This document shows, in pieces, positions 41,400 to 52,800 of a stretch of 64,000 bases of DNA. The notes under the pieces are model-generated. The model did not search any database, was not told the origin of the DNA, and saw nothing but the letters and a program-made list of their open reading frames with translations. Origin of the DNA: Impatiens glandulifera (lineage: Eukaryota > Streptophyta > Magnoliopsida > Ericales > Balsaminaceae); contig NC_061862.1 in assembly GCF_907164915.1 (NCBI RefSeq), forward strand, positions 58,692,619-58,756,618, given 5' to 3'. Within the stretch, counting starts at the first letter, position 1. The number at the start of each line of letters is the position of its first letter. The position numbers were made by a program, and so were the translations under genes.

Positions 41400-42470
41400 C
41401 ATTAAAATATGATACTGGTTTTCCACGAGTTGCCCCAAACTCAAAATATTACTCTTTAATTTAGAGTCATAATACACATCGGAAATAAACTTGTGTGTAC
41501 CATCCTTCAACCGAATCAAAATGGTACATTTGCCTTACATCTAGATTTTCGAAGGATCTCCGAACGTAATATTTTTGGTTGCCTTTTTCTCAATCTCAAC
41601 AAATTTTGACTTGTCGCCGCACATGTGGTTACTCGTACCGTTGTCAAGATACCATTGACTTTATCCTCCAATAACTTTTTGATTTAGCGCCAACAACAAT
41701 GTCGACTCCTCTATTTCTTTCTCTTATATTAGATTGACTTATATTTTGCATTCCTCAGCATACTAGCAGTTATGAGTATAATGACCCAATTTGTGACAAT
41801 TGTAGCACTCAACGCGCGACTATTCGTATCCCTTCTCATATCCGTCAATTCCTTGTCCTCGTCTGTGCCATCTTTCTCTTCCTCTACCACTACCCCTCGA
41901 ATATCCTTGAGAATTTTTATCATTTTCTCTCTCGATATTTGAATTTCTGCCACGTCCTCGACCGCCACCACGAGAATAACCTCGACCATGGCCTCGATGA
42001 ACTTCGCTCCCCTTTTCGCCAGATGAATGCTTGACTAAAAGGGTTTGAACCAAATTCTCATTCTTGTGTGTGTTCATCCGTTTCTCGTGCACCCTTAATG
42101 ATCTATTTTATTCGTCGATTGAGAGTTTTTCCAAATTTCTATTCTCTTCCATTGCAACCACTACGTGGTCAAATATTTGATGTAGAGAACGTAAAATTTT
42201 CTTGATTACTCGAACGTTTTCTATGCTTTCACCATTTTGCTTCATCTAGTTGACGATAGATAAGATCCACGTGAAATACTCTGAAATAGACTCCGATGTT
42301 GATCCTTCTTTTTGTTCTTCTCGAACAATTGAATCAAGGCTAATGTCGCATCCTCATCAGGTTCAACAATCCCACCGCTTACGATTTCTCATGCACCTTG
42401 GAAACCGAGTAACGTCTTTACTTGGATAGACCAACTATCATGGTTGTCATTCGTAAGATGCGGATATTGG
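41400..42470 (-). pseudogene. copia gag and protease, decayed
   Basis: Near 42460-42290 the minus strand reads LTNDNHDSWSIQVKTLLGFQ, a copia gag (UBN2-type) start. The zinc knuckle CYNCHKLGHYTHNC is found at about 41800-41755 in a frame interrupted soon after. YLDNGTSNHMCGDKSKF at about 41655-41600 is the protease/pre-integrase block, with DNG in place of the usual D(S/T)G. DVYYDSKLKSNILSLGQL follows. Only about 180 bases separate this from RT, so the integrase core is deleted. Confidence 0.8.
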
Positions 42471-42503
42471 AACATCAAAAATATTCTTGCTCTAATACTA
42501 CTC

Positions 42504-42794
42504 TGTTAAAGACGTTAGTGGACAATCAACATATTCTCTCACAAACTCAAGATAATAAGATTTAAAAAATGAGAAGATATTTTATTTCATTTTATCTTCT
42601 TTTTACATGTACAAATATTCTATTTATAATAGGACAAAAACTCTTAAACTTCTAAAACCTCTATGACTCTTAAACTTTCAGAGTTAATGCTTATTAAAAA
42701 AACATATGAAACAGAAATATAAAATTCTATTATTAAATAAACCTTTAAACTTTGAAGTGATTCTTCAATTTCTTAATTAATTTTATTTTCAACA
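42504..42794 (-). repeat. candidate LTR of a different copia element
   Basis: Begins TGTTAAAGACGTTAG and ends TTTTCAACA, next to a degenerate initiator-Met primer-binding site, but is not similar to 39416-39848. Confidence 0.4.
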
Positions 42795-42839
42795 ATTATG
42801 TCTAATTTTCCTAATCCAATATCACTAGTGAAAAAGGGG

Positions 42840-43500
42840 TCAAAACCGAGAGTAAAAACTCTCGGTTTTGACCTTATAACTTTCGGTATAGACACATTAC
42901 CGAAAGTTTTGGTAACTCTCGCCACCCCTCGGTATTGACTCTTTCATTAAAAACAATTGGGCATTTACCGAGAGATATCGTAGAGTTTTCGGTTTAGATA
43001 CCTTAGAGTAAAACCGAAAGGTAATTGAAAAACTTTCGGTTTTTCCACAAAGAGGAAAACCGAGAGTTTTACAAATAACTCTCGGTTTTACACCTTAGGG
43101 AAGAACCGAAAGTTTTCTATTAACTTTCGCTTTTTCCATTAGAAGAAAACCGAGAGTTATTAGAAAACTTTCGGTTTTTCCACAAAGAGGAATCCCGAAA
43201 GTTTTCATATAACTCTCGATTTTTCCATTAGAAGAAAACCGAGAGTTATTTGTAAAACTCTCGGTTTTCCTCTTTGTGGAAAAAGCGAAAGTTTTTCAAT
43301 TACCTTTCGGTTTTTCTTCAAATGGAAAAACCGAGAGTTATATGAAAACTTTCGGTTATACTCCTACGGTGAAAACCGAGAGTTTTCTAATTAACTCTCG
43401 GTTTTCTTCTAATAGAAAAATCGAAAGTTTTCATATAACCCTCGGTTTTTCCATTTGAAGAAAAATCGAAAGATTTCAATATTACTTTCGGTTTTTTCCT
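42840..43500. repeat. subterminal motif array of the CACTA element (left end)
   Basis: More than twenty copies of CCGAGAG or CCGAAAG and their complements alternate in head-to-head pairs about 15-20 bases apart, each within AAACCGAGAGTTT-like sequence. In CACTA elements such subterminal repeats bind the TNPA/TNP1 protein. Confidence 0.9.
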
Positions 43501-43671
43501 GTAAAATTTTAAAAATATGCTAATTATTTAGCTCGCAACCAAAACCTGTTCAGCCAAACCAATATATCAATAATAAAAGAAATGACACATACATTAAACG
43601 ATCACATTAAATGATCATTATAATTACAAAATTCGCAACCAAACTATTAATCTGAACAATCTGTTATAAAT

Positions 43672-45481
43672 TCAAATCGACACAACTATTAATGAAAACA
43701 TGTTTTGAATCAAAACAACCAATGAAAACGTACTAGAATTAGCTTGTGGGAGAGGAGGAGGTGGTGGTTGTTGCCTCATAAACAATTCGATTCTCTCCAT
43801 TCTTGCATTCATCTCTAACTTCTCTCTCTCCATTCTTGCATTTGTTTCTTCTTTTTCCGCTTGCATTTGTTGAATTGTGCGCATTCTTTCTTCGTCCCTC
43901 TTCTCCAGTTCCTCCAGCTTGAGCTTCATTATTTGATTCTCTTCTAACAATCGCTCATTGTTTCGTTGTGAACTATTTCCACTTCGACAATCCTCACGAA
44001 AGTGTGTGGGCCGGACGCCTGATCCCATTCCAAACATTACCCCATGTTTTTGTTTTCCGAACACCCTCTCCGTCAATTCAAAATCAGATATTCCAGGTTC
44101 GTTACTAAGAACCTCCTCCATCTCAACCTGCACAATTGAAATAAAGTATCATTCCTATAATAAAAAACTAGGCATATTCAATTCACTTACAATTTTCTCT
44201 TGCACGTGTTCGTCCGGGACGGGTGTTGGGTTTTCTTTTGTCGGTTTTGGGGTACGAGTCCTCTTGAATACTTCAATGACAGACGATGCCCGTCCCATTT
44301 CAATCCCCTGTTGAAATAAATTATTTGTATAATTAATAACAATCTTTAGATTAAGTTATTACAAATAATGTACTTACCAACTCTTCTTCAATTTGTGCAA
44401 ACGGTCTACTTCCCGTACAATGTGGGAATTTCAGCTTCTTCCTATTAATCATATTTGTACGACTGTTTTTCTGTATTTGAAAAAAAATGAAGTTAGATTA
44501 ACTAATATCAACTTTTGTTTGAATTATGAAACCGTACCTTAAATTTTTCCGTGAAGAAATGGTTGCGACGCACAAACTCCCAATCATCTCGATCGTAGTC
44601 TGGTGGAGGATTAGCTAGTACCGCCGCCTCGTCTCCTTTGTGGATGCGGATATATGCCTTGTTCAAATCTGACCGCCATCTATCCCATATCTGATTGGCG
44701 TGTCCCAATCCGGTCTTTCGAAATGACTCAATATCACCATTAGTAGCTTCGAACGGATCCTGAAAAAAAATAACATCCAAATGTTAAAAATAATTATTTA
44801 ATGAGTAATGTATAATCAAGTAATAAGTATTACCTTGATAGCAGTCCAAAGTGAATCCAATTGGTCTGCACTTAATGTCTTCCACTTTAGAAGACGGTGT
44901 GAGACGGCTGCGGGGTCCCGGATAATCGACCCCACATGTCTAGACCACCGTGTTCTTCCCACGTCTGCACCGCCTGGCCTCCCATCCTTCTCTCTAAAAG
45001 TAAGAGGAATCCTTGTCCCCGCTACCCTCTTAGACAACGCAATATTCTTGTTCTTCCCCCGTCTCTTGCGGGCAGAAGATTCTTCAAAATTATCAAAATC
45101 ATAATTAGATATGTGAATCAATTGAAACAATAACTAATTTGTAAACGAGTTACCTGTCGATGATGGGTCGGGAGTGGAACCGTGCTCCTCCTCGTCATCC
45201 TCCTCGATAGGCTCCTCGAGACCCTCGTCTTCAGCCTCATCGTCATCCACCATATCAGCAAACGTGCTCTCTATAAACTCTTCGGCCTCCGTAGCCTCAA
45301 CATCATTGTCTATTGGGGGAGCAGTAGCTATCGGGACCACAACAATAGGTGGTTGGTCTCTAGAAGACGATCCTCGGAGCCTTAAGGTCTCTGATTTGGA
45401 AAGTAGGTTTTGGTAGCTTTTATCCAATTTGTTGGGTGTTTTCCTCATACTCTTCCAAGTTATTTTAGGACTTTCAGACAT
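43672..45481 (-). CDS. CACTA-encoded TNP1/Transposase_24-type protein
   Basis: Six exons join in frame with GT-AG borders: 45481-45154, 45081-44834, 44759-44538, 44470-44378, 44307-44191 and 44127-43672. They encode 487 residues. Exon 1 begins MSESPKITWKSMRKTPNKLD and ends in an acidic stretch. The middle has KRRGKNKNIALSKRVAGTRI, SLWTAIK and GLGHANQIWDRWRSDLNKAY. Exon 6 has FELTERVFGKQKHGVMFGMG, typical of plant En/Spm 'Transposase_24' proteins, then a Glu/Arg/Met-rich coiled coil (about residues 400-465) and a poly-Pro tail. Proteins of this kind bind subterminal repeats and help TNP2 in transposition. No frame breaks are seen, so the gene could be active. The start has its own leader, with the repeat arrays upstream at 46780-47100. 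The family is assigned from memory. Confidence 0.75.
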
Positions 45482-45759
45482 TCTTAATGCACACCATTAA
45501 TAAAAATGAGTGAATAATGCCCTCATACTATTTCAATCATACACAATTCAAACAATTCAATTTATACCTAAAATCCAATCTAATCCAAACAATTCAATTC
45601 TAATTCATTCATTCATTCAGTTCAATTCAATCTAATATTATTAAAAATATTAAAAACTTACCTTATTTAGCAGTTGTGCCGGCGACGACGGTGGAGGAGG
45701 CGACTGAAGGTGGAGGAAGCTCGACGATCTTCAATAGACGGTGGATGAAACCTGATAAC

Positions 45760-46290
45760 AATAAATATAATCAAACTCAATATAAAACATATTATACATA
45801 AATCAAACCAATCTAACCTAAATCAAACCAAAATGAAACCTCATTCAAACCAAAATCAAAACAAAACCCTAAATGAAACCCAAATCAAACATCAATCAAA
45901 CCTAAATCTAACCTAAATCAAACCAAAATCTAACCTCAATCAAACCAACATCAAACCAATCTAACCTAAATCAAACCAAAATCAAACCTCAATCAAACCA
46001 AAATCAAACCAACATCAAACCAATCTAACCTAACTCAAACCTCAATGAAACCAACATCAAACAATCTAACCTAAATCAAACCAAAATCAAACCTTAATCA
46101 AACCAAAATCAAACCAACATCAAACCAATCTAACCTAAATCAAACCAACACCAAATCAATCTAAACTAAATCAAACCAAAATCAAACCTCAATCAAACCA
46201 AAATCAAACCAATCTAAACTAAATCAAACAAAAATCAAACCATAATCCTAAATTAAACAAAATCTAACATAAATCAACCTAAATCTAACA
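45760..46290. repeat. A/C/T-rich minisatellite in the TNP1-gene leader
   Basis: Variants of AATCAAACCAAAATCAAACC and AACCTAAATCTAACC are repeated many times with irregular spacing upstream of the gene. On the gene strand it is a G/T-rich, almost C-free leader or intron. Confidence 0.85.
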
Positions 46291-46779
46291 ATTCCAAACC
46301 AAATCTAACATATATAACATTAATCTAATACTTCAGTAAATCAATCATTCAAACAGATTCAATCATACCAATTGATTTAATCAGATTCAATAATAACATT
46401 AATAATTCCTAAATCTAACAAATCCTAAAAACTAACCCTAAAATCTAACATATATAACACTAATATATATAAATAAACCTGAAATCCAAAAACTGACCTT
46501 CAATCGTCGGCGGAGGCACGGCTGAGGCGCGACGGCCGATCTTCAACCGGATCCGCGGCAGATCTTCAACCGTTGGCGGCTTCAAGAGGACGGCGTCTTG
46601 GCGCTTCGTCTTCTACGGGGCGGCGTCTTCTTCTTCAGCTGGAGGGTGTCGGATGCGGGAGGCGGCGAGTCTTGTAGGCGGCGCTGGCGAAGAGAAGCGA
46701 CGGGAGAGAGATACGGATCGAAGAAGAAAAAAACGGGGAAGAGAGAAAGAAAGTTTTTTTTTAATTAAATAGGTGATTT

Positions 46780-47055
46780 CCGAGAGTTATATGAAAACTC
46801 TCGGTTTTTATTTGATTAATTCTGAGAGTTTTCATATAACTCTCGGAATTTATTTTGGAAATAAAAACCGAGAGTTATATGAAAACTCTCGGAATTAATC
46901 AAATAAAAACCGAGAGTTTCATATAACTCTCGATTTTGATTATTTTTAAAACATTTATACAATTAAATTTAAATACACAAAACCGAGAGGTTTTGGTATA
47001 TTTGTCGGTTTTTATGCATATTTCCGAAAATTATGTATTTTACTTTCGGTTTTAG
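46780..47055. repeat. internal palindromic motif cluster of the CACTA element
   Basis: At 46780-46940 CCGAGAGTTATATGAAAACTC is repeated in alternating orientation, giving nested perfect inverted repeats. A looser cluster follows to 47055. It lies just upstream of the TNP1-type gene, where a terminus with the subterminal array would be expected in a stand-alone element. Confidence 0.85.
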
Positions 47056-47800
47056 AATATGACAAATTGTTAAATTATTTGGTTTCTCACTTTCAAATAA
47101 CGTTGAACAACATTAATTTAACACAATTAATATCCTTAAAACATTTCCCAATCCATATGATTAAACATTACACAAATACATAGGATAATCCTACATAAAC
47201 ATTCATATACACTTCTCTATATAATCAAACACATTCTTGAACATTTTAACATTAAACACAATCTAAAATTTTCAAATAAAACACACACTTGATAATATTA
47301 GTTAGGAGTCTAGATTACAACAAAAAAACCAATTAATTTAACAATTTGTGAAATAGTAATTCCGAGAGTTAATAGTAAAACTTTCGGGTTTTATGGGTAT
47401 TTCCGAAAGTTTTACTCTAAACTCTCGGAATTACCATTTCACAAATTGTTAAATTAATTGGTTTGTAATCTTCTAATGACTTTGAACAGTATTAATTTAA
47501 CACATTTAATAACCTTAACACATTACATAAGCCATATGATCAAACTTTATACACATTCATGTCATCATCAAACACAAACATATAAATACACTTCTTTATA
47601 TAATCAAACACAATCATAAACATTTTAACATTAAACACAATCTTAATTTTTAAAAAACAGCACACACTTGATTAGATTAGTTAAGAATCTAGATTGGAAT
47701 GTAGAAAACCAATTAATTTTCCAAATTATGATTTGGTAACACCGAAAGTTAATAGTATAACTTTCGGTTTTGATGGGTTTCACCAAAAGTTTTGAATAAA
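47056..47800. repeat. two tandem units of about 375 bp with a long inverted repeat
   Basis: The segment from about 47060 repeats from about 47430, sharing phrases such as ATTTTAACATTAAACACAAT and the CACACTTGAT block. Between the units, 47325-47475 forms a long inverted repeat with arms of roughly 65 bases, centred near 47398 (AATTCCGAGAGTTAATAGTA on one side, its near-complement on the other). Confidence 0.75.
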
Positions 47801-47838
47801 CCTCTCGGTCCTGACCTTAAACAAAATGTTTTTGGGAA

Positions 47839-48832
47839 GGGTCAAAACTGAAGGTTTTCAAATAAACCTTCGGTTTTTACCCTTTCCCATACTTAAAAAT
47901 TTTTCAAATTTTTTTAAACATGGGTCAAAACCGAAGGTTTTCAAATAAACCTTCGGTTTTTACCCTTCCCCACACTTAGAAATTTTTTTGATTTTTTAAA
48001 CATGGGTCAAAACCGAAGGTTTTCAAATAAACCCTCGGTTTTTACCCTTCCCCATACTTAGAAATTTTTCAGATTTCTTTAAACATGGGTCAAAACCAAA
48101 GGTTTTCAAATAAACCTTCGGTTTTACCCTTCCCCATACTTAGAAATTTTTCAGATTTTTTTAAACATGGGTCAAAACTAAAGGTTTTCAAATAAACCTT
48201 CGGTTTTTACCCTTCCCCATACTTAGATATTTTTCAGATTTTTTTAAACATGGGTCAAAACCGAAGGTTTTCAAATAAACCATCGGTTTTTACCCTTCCC
48301 CATACTTAGAAATTTTTCAGATTTTTTTAAACATGGGTCAAAACCGAAGGTTTTCAAATAAACCTTCGGTTTTAACCCTTCCCCATACTTAGAAATTTTT
48401 CAGATTTTTTTAAACATGGGTCAAAACCGAATGTTTTCAAATAAACCTTCGGTTTTTACCCTTCCCCATACTTAGAAATTTTTCAGATTTTTTTAAACAT
48501 GGGTCAAAACTGAAGGTTTCAAATAAACCTTCGGTTTTTACCCTTCCCCATACTTAGAAATTTTTCAGATTTTTTTAAACATGGGTCAAAACCGAAGGTT
48601 TTCAAATAAACCTTCGGTTTTTAACCCTTCCCCATACTTAGAAATTTTTCATATTTTTTTAAACATGGGTCAAAACCGAAGGTTTTCAAATAAAACCTTC
48701 GGTTTTTACCCTTCCCCATACTTAGAAATTTTTCAGATTTTTTTAAACATGGGTCAAAATCGAAGGTTTTCAAATAAACTTTCGGTTTTACCCTTTCTCA
48801 TACTTAGAAATTTTTCAGATTTTTTTAAACAT
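47839..48832. repeat. 12-unit, ~83-bp tandem array
   Basis: Units start GGGTCAAAACCGAAGG at 47839, 47922, 48004, 48087, 48169, 48252, 48335, 48418, 48501, 48583, 48667 and 48751. A thirteenth, incomplete unit starts at 48833. Each holds the palindrome AAGGTTTTCAAATAAACCTT and ends with CTTAGAAATTTTTCAG and TTTAAACAT. Units differ at only a few bases, so the array looks recently homogenised. Confidence 0.95.
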
Positions 48833-49096
48833 GGGTCAAAACCGAAGGTTTATTTGAAAACATTCGGTTTTGACCATGATGTTTTTTTAAAAAAAAAAGT
48901 CAAAAGCGAACCAATGGATAATAATAAACCAAAAGCATTAAATAAAGGAAAAGAATTCATAAACAACATATTAAAAACAAAACCAAAGGATAATAATAAT
49001 AATTCATAATTATGATAAACAAAACACAACAAAATGTCATCATTCGTACGGAACACATAATACATAATTAATCAAATAAATATAATCTAGAAATTA

Positions 49097-49375
49097 TTAG
49101 ATGGGGGGAGGAGGGGGTTGTTGAGTCTGCCTCCTCAAGAGTTCAATTTGCAGTTCAAGATTCTCCAATTTTTGCGTCATTTCAGCCATGTCCGCTTTAA
49201 TTTCAGTAAGCATTTGGCCTCTTTCCGCATCCCTCAATAGGATTTGCTCCATTTCCAGCGTCATTTTTCTCACCTCTTTCTCACGTGCCGCATTTTTTGA
49301 TTGTGCTAGCAAATTCTGGTATGACCGGGACAGTTTATCTGGTGTACGCCGAATACTATGCCATGACTCACCCAT
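49097..49375 (-). CDS. miniature TNP1-like protein of the CACTA element
   Basis: A single 92-residue frame. It starts MGESWHSIRRTPDKLSRSYQ, clearly related to the TNP1-type protein's TWKSMRKTPNKLDKSYQ. It then passes straight into a heptad-like Glu/Met/Leu-rich coiled coil and the ending RRQTQQPPPPPI, like that protein's IELFMRQQPPPPPL. The central DNA-binding part of about 350 residues is absent. It has its own leader (49400-49760) and motif array upstream. It might still dimerise through the coiled coil, as an inhibitor or a relic. Whether it is expressed is unknown. Confidence 0.5.
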   Translation of the reverse strand: MGESWHSIRRTPDKLSRSYQNLLAQSKNAAREKEVRKMTLEMEQILLRDAERGQMLTEIKADMAEMTQKLENLELQIELLRRQTQQPPPPPI

Positions 49376-49769
49376 CCTAAATGAATTTCATATATATATA
49401 TATATGTCAAACACAATAACCAAAATATATCATTCATTTAACAAAATCTAACAAAATCATATATATTTAACAAAATATCTAAATCTAATCTAAACAATAA
49501 CAAATCTAAATCAAACTACTAATCTAAACTGGCATAAATCTAGATAATATAAACTAAATGATAACAAATCTAAATCTAATAATTAACAAAAACAAAAAAA
49601 ACACCAATAAATCACGACAAAGAAGAACAAAAACAAAAAACAAATAAAAAACTAACCTGAAATGGAACGGAAAAGAAGAGGAGCGTCGGAGGCGGTTGCG
49701 TCGGGAGGGAGAGAAAGGAGAGAGGCGAATGAAAAAGAGAAGGGTTAGGGTTTGTATTTATAAAGGTAT

Positions 49770-50332
49770 TTACCGAAGGTTTATTGAAAACCCTTCGGTT
49801 TTGATTAATCTAAAAACCGAAGGTTTATTGAAAAACCTTCGGCAATAAGAATCACGAGATTTAATTTTTGTTGTCTTCTTTTGGATGAGTCAAAACCGAA
49901 GGTTTATAGGATAAACCTTCGCAATTAACAATTTCAGGAAAAGGTAAAACCGAAAGTTCTTTAAAAAACCTTCGCAATTAATCATTCTCCAACTTAGAAT
50001 ATTTTTTCATTTTTTGGGAGGTGTTAAAACCGAAGGTTCTTTGAATAACCTTCGCAATTAAAAATCTCCGAAATTGCAAAACTGGAGGTTTTTTTAAAAA
50101 CCTTCGCAATTAACCCACATCTAACACTTAGAATTATTTTTGGTTTTTTGGGAAGGTAAAAACCGAAAGTTCTACAAAGAACTTTCGGTACTAATTAGTA
50201 AAACCGAAGGTTTTACAACCCTCTCGGAATCTGTTTTTAATACCGAAAGATTTGTTCCTCTCGGGAGTATTTAGGAGAGTTTTATAAAACCTTCGGTAAA
50301 AACCGTCGGTAAAGGTCGATTTTTTACTAGTG
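49770..50332. repeat. subterminal motif array of the CACTA element (right end)
   Basis: Repeated CCGAAGGTTT/AAACCTTCGG pairs, with a few CCGAAAG and CTCTCGG variants near the tip. The CCGAAGG variant dominates here, against CCGAGAG/CCGAAAG at the left end. Confidence 0.9.
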
Positions 50333-50394
50333 TATTATCTACATCAAATCCACTTACATCTCCACATACACCTAATACTTACCCTTTTAAAACT

Positions 50395-51180
50395 TAATCA
50401 TCCAATAATCAAACATATATGGATTTCTTGGCACACATATCTAATTTGCAGGAACCAAGTTCTTCCCAAGATTTTAATTGGAGTCAGGTTATGAATGTTG
50501 AATTGGAAGCTCTAACATTAAATAATACTTGGTATAAAACCTACCTTCCTCCAGATAAAACAACTATTAGTACTAAATGGATATATAAGTTTAAGCTTCA
50601 CACTAATTGAACATTGGATAGATATAAGGCACGATTGATTGCTCAAAGTTTTAATCAGCAAGAAGGGGTAGACTACCATGATAGTTTCATAACTGTTCGA
50701 ACATTATTAACAATTACAGCCTCTTAATATTTGCATCTTCACCAACTCGACATAAATAATGCTCTTTTACATGGCACTTTGAATGAAGAGGTTTATTTAA
50801 AATTACCTCCTAAACATGGTCAGGTTTGTCAACTAGTAAAAATCTGTATAACCTTAAATATTGAATTTTGTAACAAGTTGCTAGCATGTAGTTTTAAACA
50901 ATCTGTCTATTTACAAAATCTAGTGCCTGTAATTTCACATCATTGTTGCTATGTGTTGATGATTCTCTTGTAACAGGAAATTGTTTTTCGAAAATTTAGA
51001 CTGTCAAGAATTTTTTTCACCTGTTTTACTATTAAAGATCTCGATCATACCAAGTATTTTCTTGGTCTTGAAATTGCTCAATTACCTGAAGAGATTTATG
51101 TTAACCAAAGAAAATACACTTTGGACATTATAAGTCATCGAATTTATTGGTGCTAAGCCATCCAAAACTTAATTTACTAG
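50395..51180 (+). pseudogene. copia reverse-transcriptase relic
   Basis: Reads MNVELEALTLNNTW, PPDKTTISTKWIYKFKLHTN, then [20 protein letters not shown] and [15 protein letters not shown] is a shifted form of the catalytic box, and GLEIAQLPEEIYVNQRKYTL follows. Stops and frame changes separate the blocks and LTRs are not visible. It lies just beyond the CACTA element's right end. Confidence 0.85.
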
Positions 51181-51760
51181 AGGGCTCAAACTATAAGGGA
51201 TGAAGGTGTTCCCTTTGTTAAACCAGGTTAATCAATTTTTAAACATTTTTTACTCGACTATACTTATTTACATATTTTAACCACCAATATCATTTTTTCG
51301 ACCTCTCATATTATTAATTCTCTACCTCATTTTAAAAAAAAAATTAAGCATCTCACACATTACCTACCTCTTAATATATATCTCATATCCTATTTTTTCT
51401 CAATATATTATATAAATTTATTAATAAAATTAATTTATATTTTAAATTTTTTCCAATCTATAATATATATATATATATATATAATAAATTTTAATCACTT
51501 TAAAACATAACATATTTAGTTAAATATATTTTTAAATTTCTTTTCTAATTTAAATATTTGTAAAAATATTATAAATTAAAATAACAAATATAAATAAATT
51601 ATTTAAAACATGTCAAAATATAATGTTTATTTTTTGGTTTTGTTCATTATTTTAATATATATTATCTATTTATTATATTTTATAGATTTTTGTATATATC
51701 TATATATAATAAATAATTTTAATACTAATAATGAAAGAAAATGCATTAATAATCTCTAAA
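51181..51760. other. AT-rich intergenic, nothing recognised
   Basis: A short (TA)n run occurs near 51462-51483; no coding or structural feature is seen. Confidence 0.4.
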
Positions 51761-51769
51761 ATTGACTCC

Positions 51770-52800
51770 CACATGTAACATCATACATTATCATTCAATG
51801 ATGCACATTATTAACCCTCGCCATTATCATTTCCCACCATACATTATCTTCAAAGATGACATTCTTAAACATTCGATTCTCTCATCATTCTCAATTCCCA
51901 CCATACATTATCTTCAAGGATGACATTATTAAACAATTGTTTATGCCTTTTAACATGATTTTAGGCCTTGACTCACCATTTGTGATGAACCTTGCGGTCT
52001 TCAAGGATACATTCTTAAACATTTGACTACGCCTTACAACATGATTTTAGGCACTAAATCACCCTCCGTGGATGAAATTTGTGGTCTTCAAAGATACATT
52101 CGAATACGCCTTTCAATATGATCTTAGGTCCCTAAATCACCCTCTATGGATGGACCCCTCACTATTCTCAATTCCCACTATACATTATGTTCAAGGATGA
52201 CATTCTTAAACATTTGATTATTCCTTTTGGCATGATTTTAGACCCACACTCACCCTCCGTGGGCGAACCTTGCGGTCTTCAAGGATACATTCTTAAACAT
52301 TTGACTACGTCTTTCGGCATGATATAGGCCCTAACTCACCCTCCATGGACATTGGGTTTTCAATAAAATATTCGACTATGTCTTTCAACATGATCTTAGA
52401 CCCTAACTCACCCACCATGGATGAACCTCTCACCATTCTCAATTCCCACCATATATTATCTTCAAGGATGACATTCTTAAATATTTACGCATTTTGACAT
52501 TATTTTAGGCCTTCACTCAACCTTTATGGACGAACCTTGCGGTCTTCAAGGTTACATTCTTAAATATTCGACAACACCTTCCGACAATATATAGGCCCTC
52601 CATTCTCAATTCCCTCCATACATTATCTTTATGGATGACATTCTTAAATATTTGATTACACCTTTTGACATAATTTTAGGCCATAACTCATCCTTTGTGG
52701 ACGAACCTTGAGGTCTTCAAGGATACATTCAACTACACTTTTAAACATTATCTTAGGTCTTGACTCACTCTCCGTGGATGAACTCTTAAGTTTTCACACC
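51770..52800. repeat. degenerate tandem array, ~274-bp period
   Basis: ATTCTCAATTCCCACCATAC recurs (with variants) near 51889, 52164, 52436 and 52595. Between these come alternating phrases such as CTTGCGGTCTTCAAGGATAC, GACATTCTTAAACATTTGA and AGGCCCTAACTCACCCTCC. Each long unit itself contains a ~130-base half-unit. The copies are heavily diverged and the last is shortened. Confidence 0.85.

Larger units (their letters stand above)
39416..42503 (-). mobile_element. Ty1-copia retrotransposon, internally deleted
   Basis: On the minus strand, gag, zinc knuckle, protease, reverse transcriptase and RNase H occur in copia order, but integrase is missing. A 3' LTR candidate lies at 39416-39848 (TGTTGGAGAAATT to CCAATTCCACA), preceded on the minus strand by the copia-type purine tract AATGTGGAGATT. 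At the 5' side a decayed primer-binding site GTAGTATTAGAGC (42488-42500) adjoins TGTTAAAGACG. The sequence there does not match the left LTR, so the element is chimeric or its 5' LTR was replaced. Confidence 0.75.
42823..50332 (-). mobile_element. composite CACTA (En/Spm-type) DNA transposon, non-autonomous
   Basis: The ends are CACTAGTGAAAAA and, inverted, CACTAGTAAAAAA. They are flanked by the 3-base duplication TAT (42820-42822 and 50333-50335), the hallmark of CACTA transposition. The 7.5-kb interior contains subterminal palindromic motif arrays at both outer ends and again in the middle, a complete TNP1-type gene (43672-45481), a miniature relative of it (49097-49375) and an 83-bp tandem array. 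No TNP2-type transposase was found, so movement would need one supplied in trans. The repeated plan (motif array, leader, gene) at 50.3-49.1 kb and at 47-43.7 kb suggests two related elements fused into one. Confidence 0.9.

Noticed and set aside
45174..45416. Plus-strand Ser-rich frame of 80 codons
   Set aside because: It is the antisense shadow of the acidic exon 1 of the TNP1-type gene.
47839..48832. Regular repeats resembling a CRISPR array
   Set aside because: Units are directly adjacent with no variable spacers, and the context is a plant CACTA transposon.
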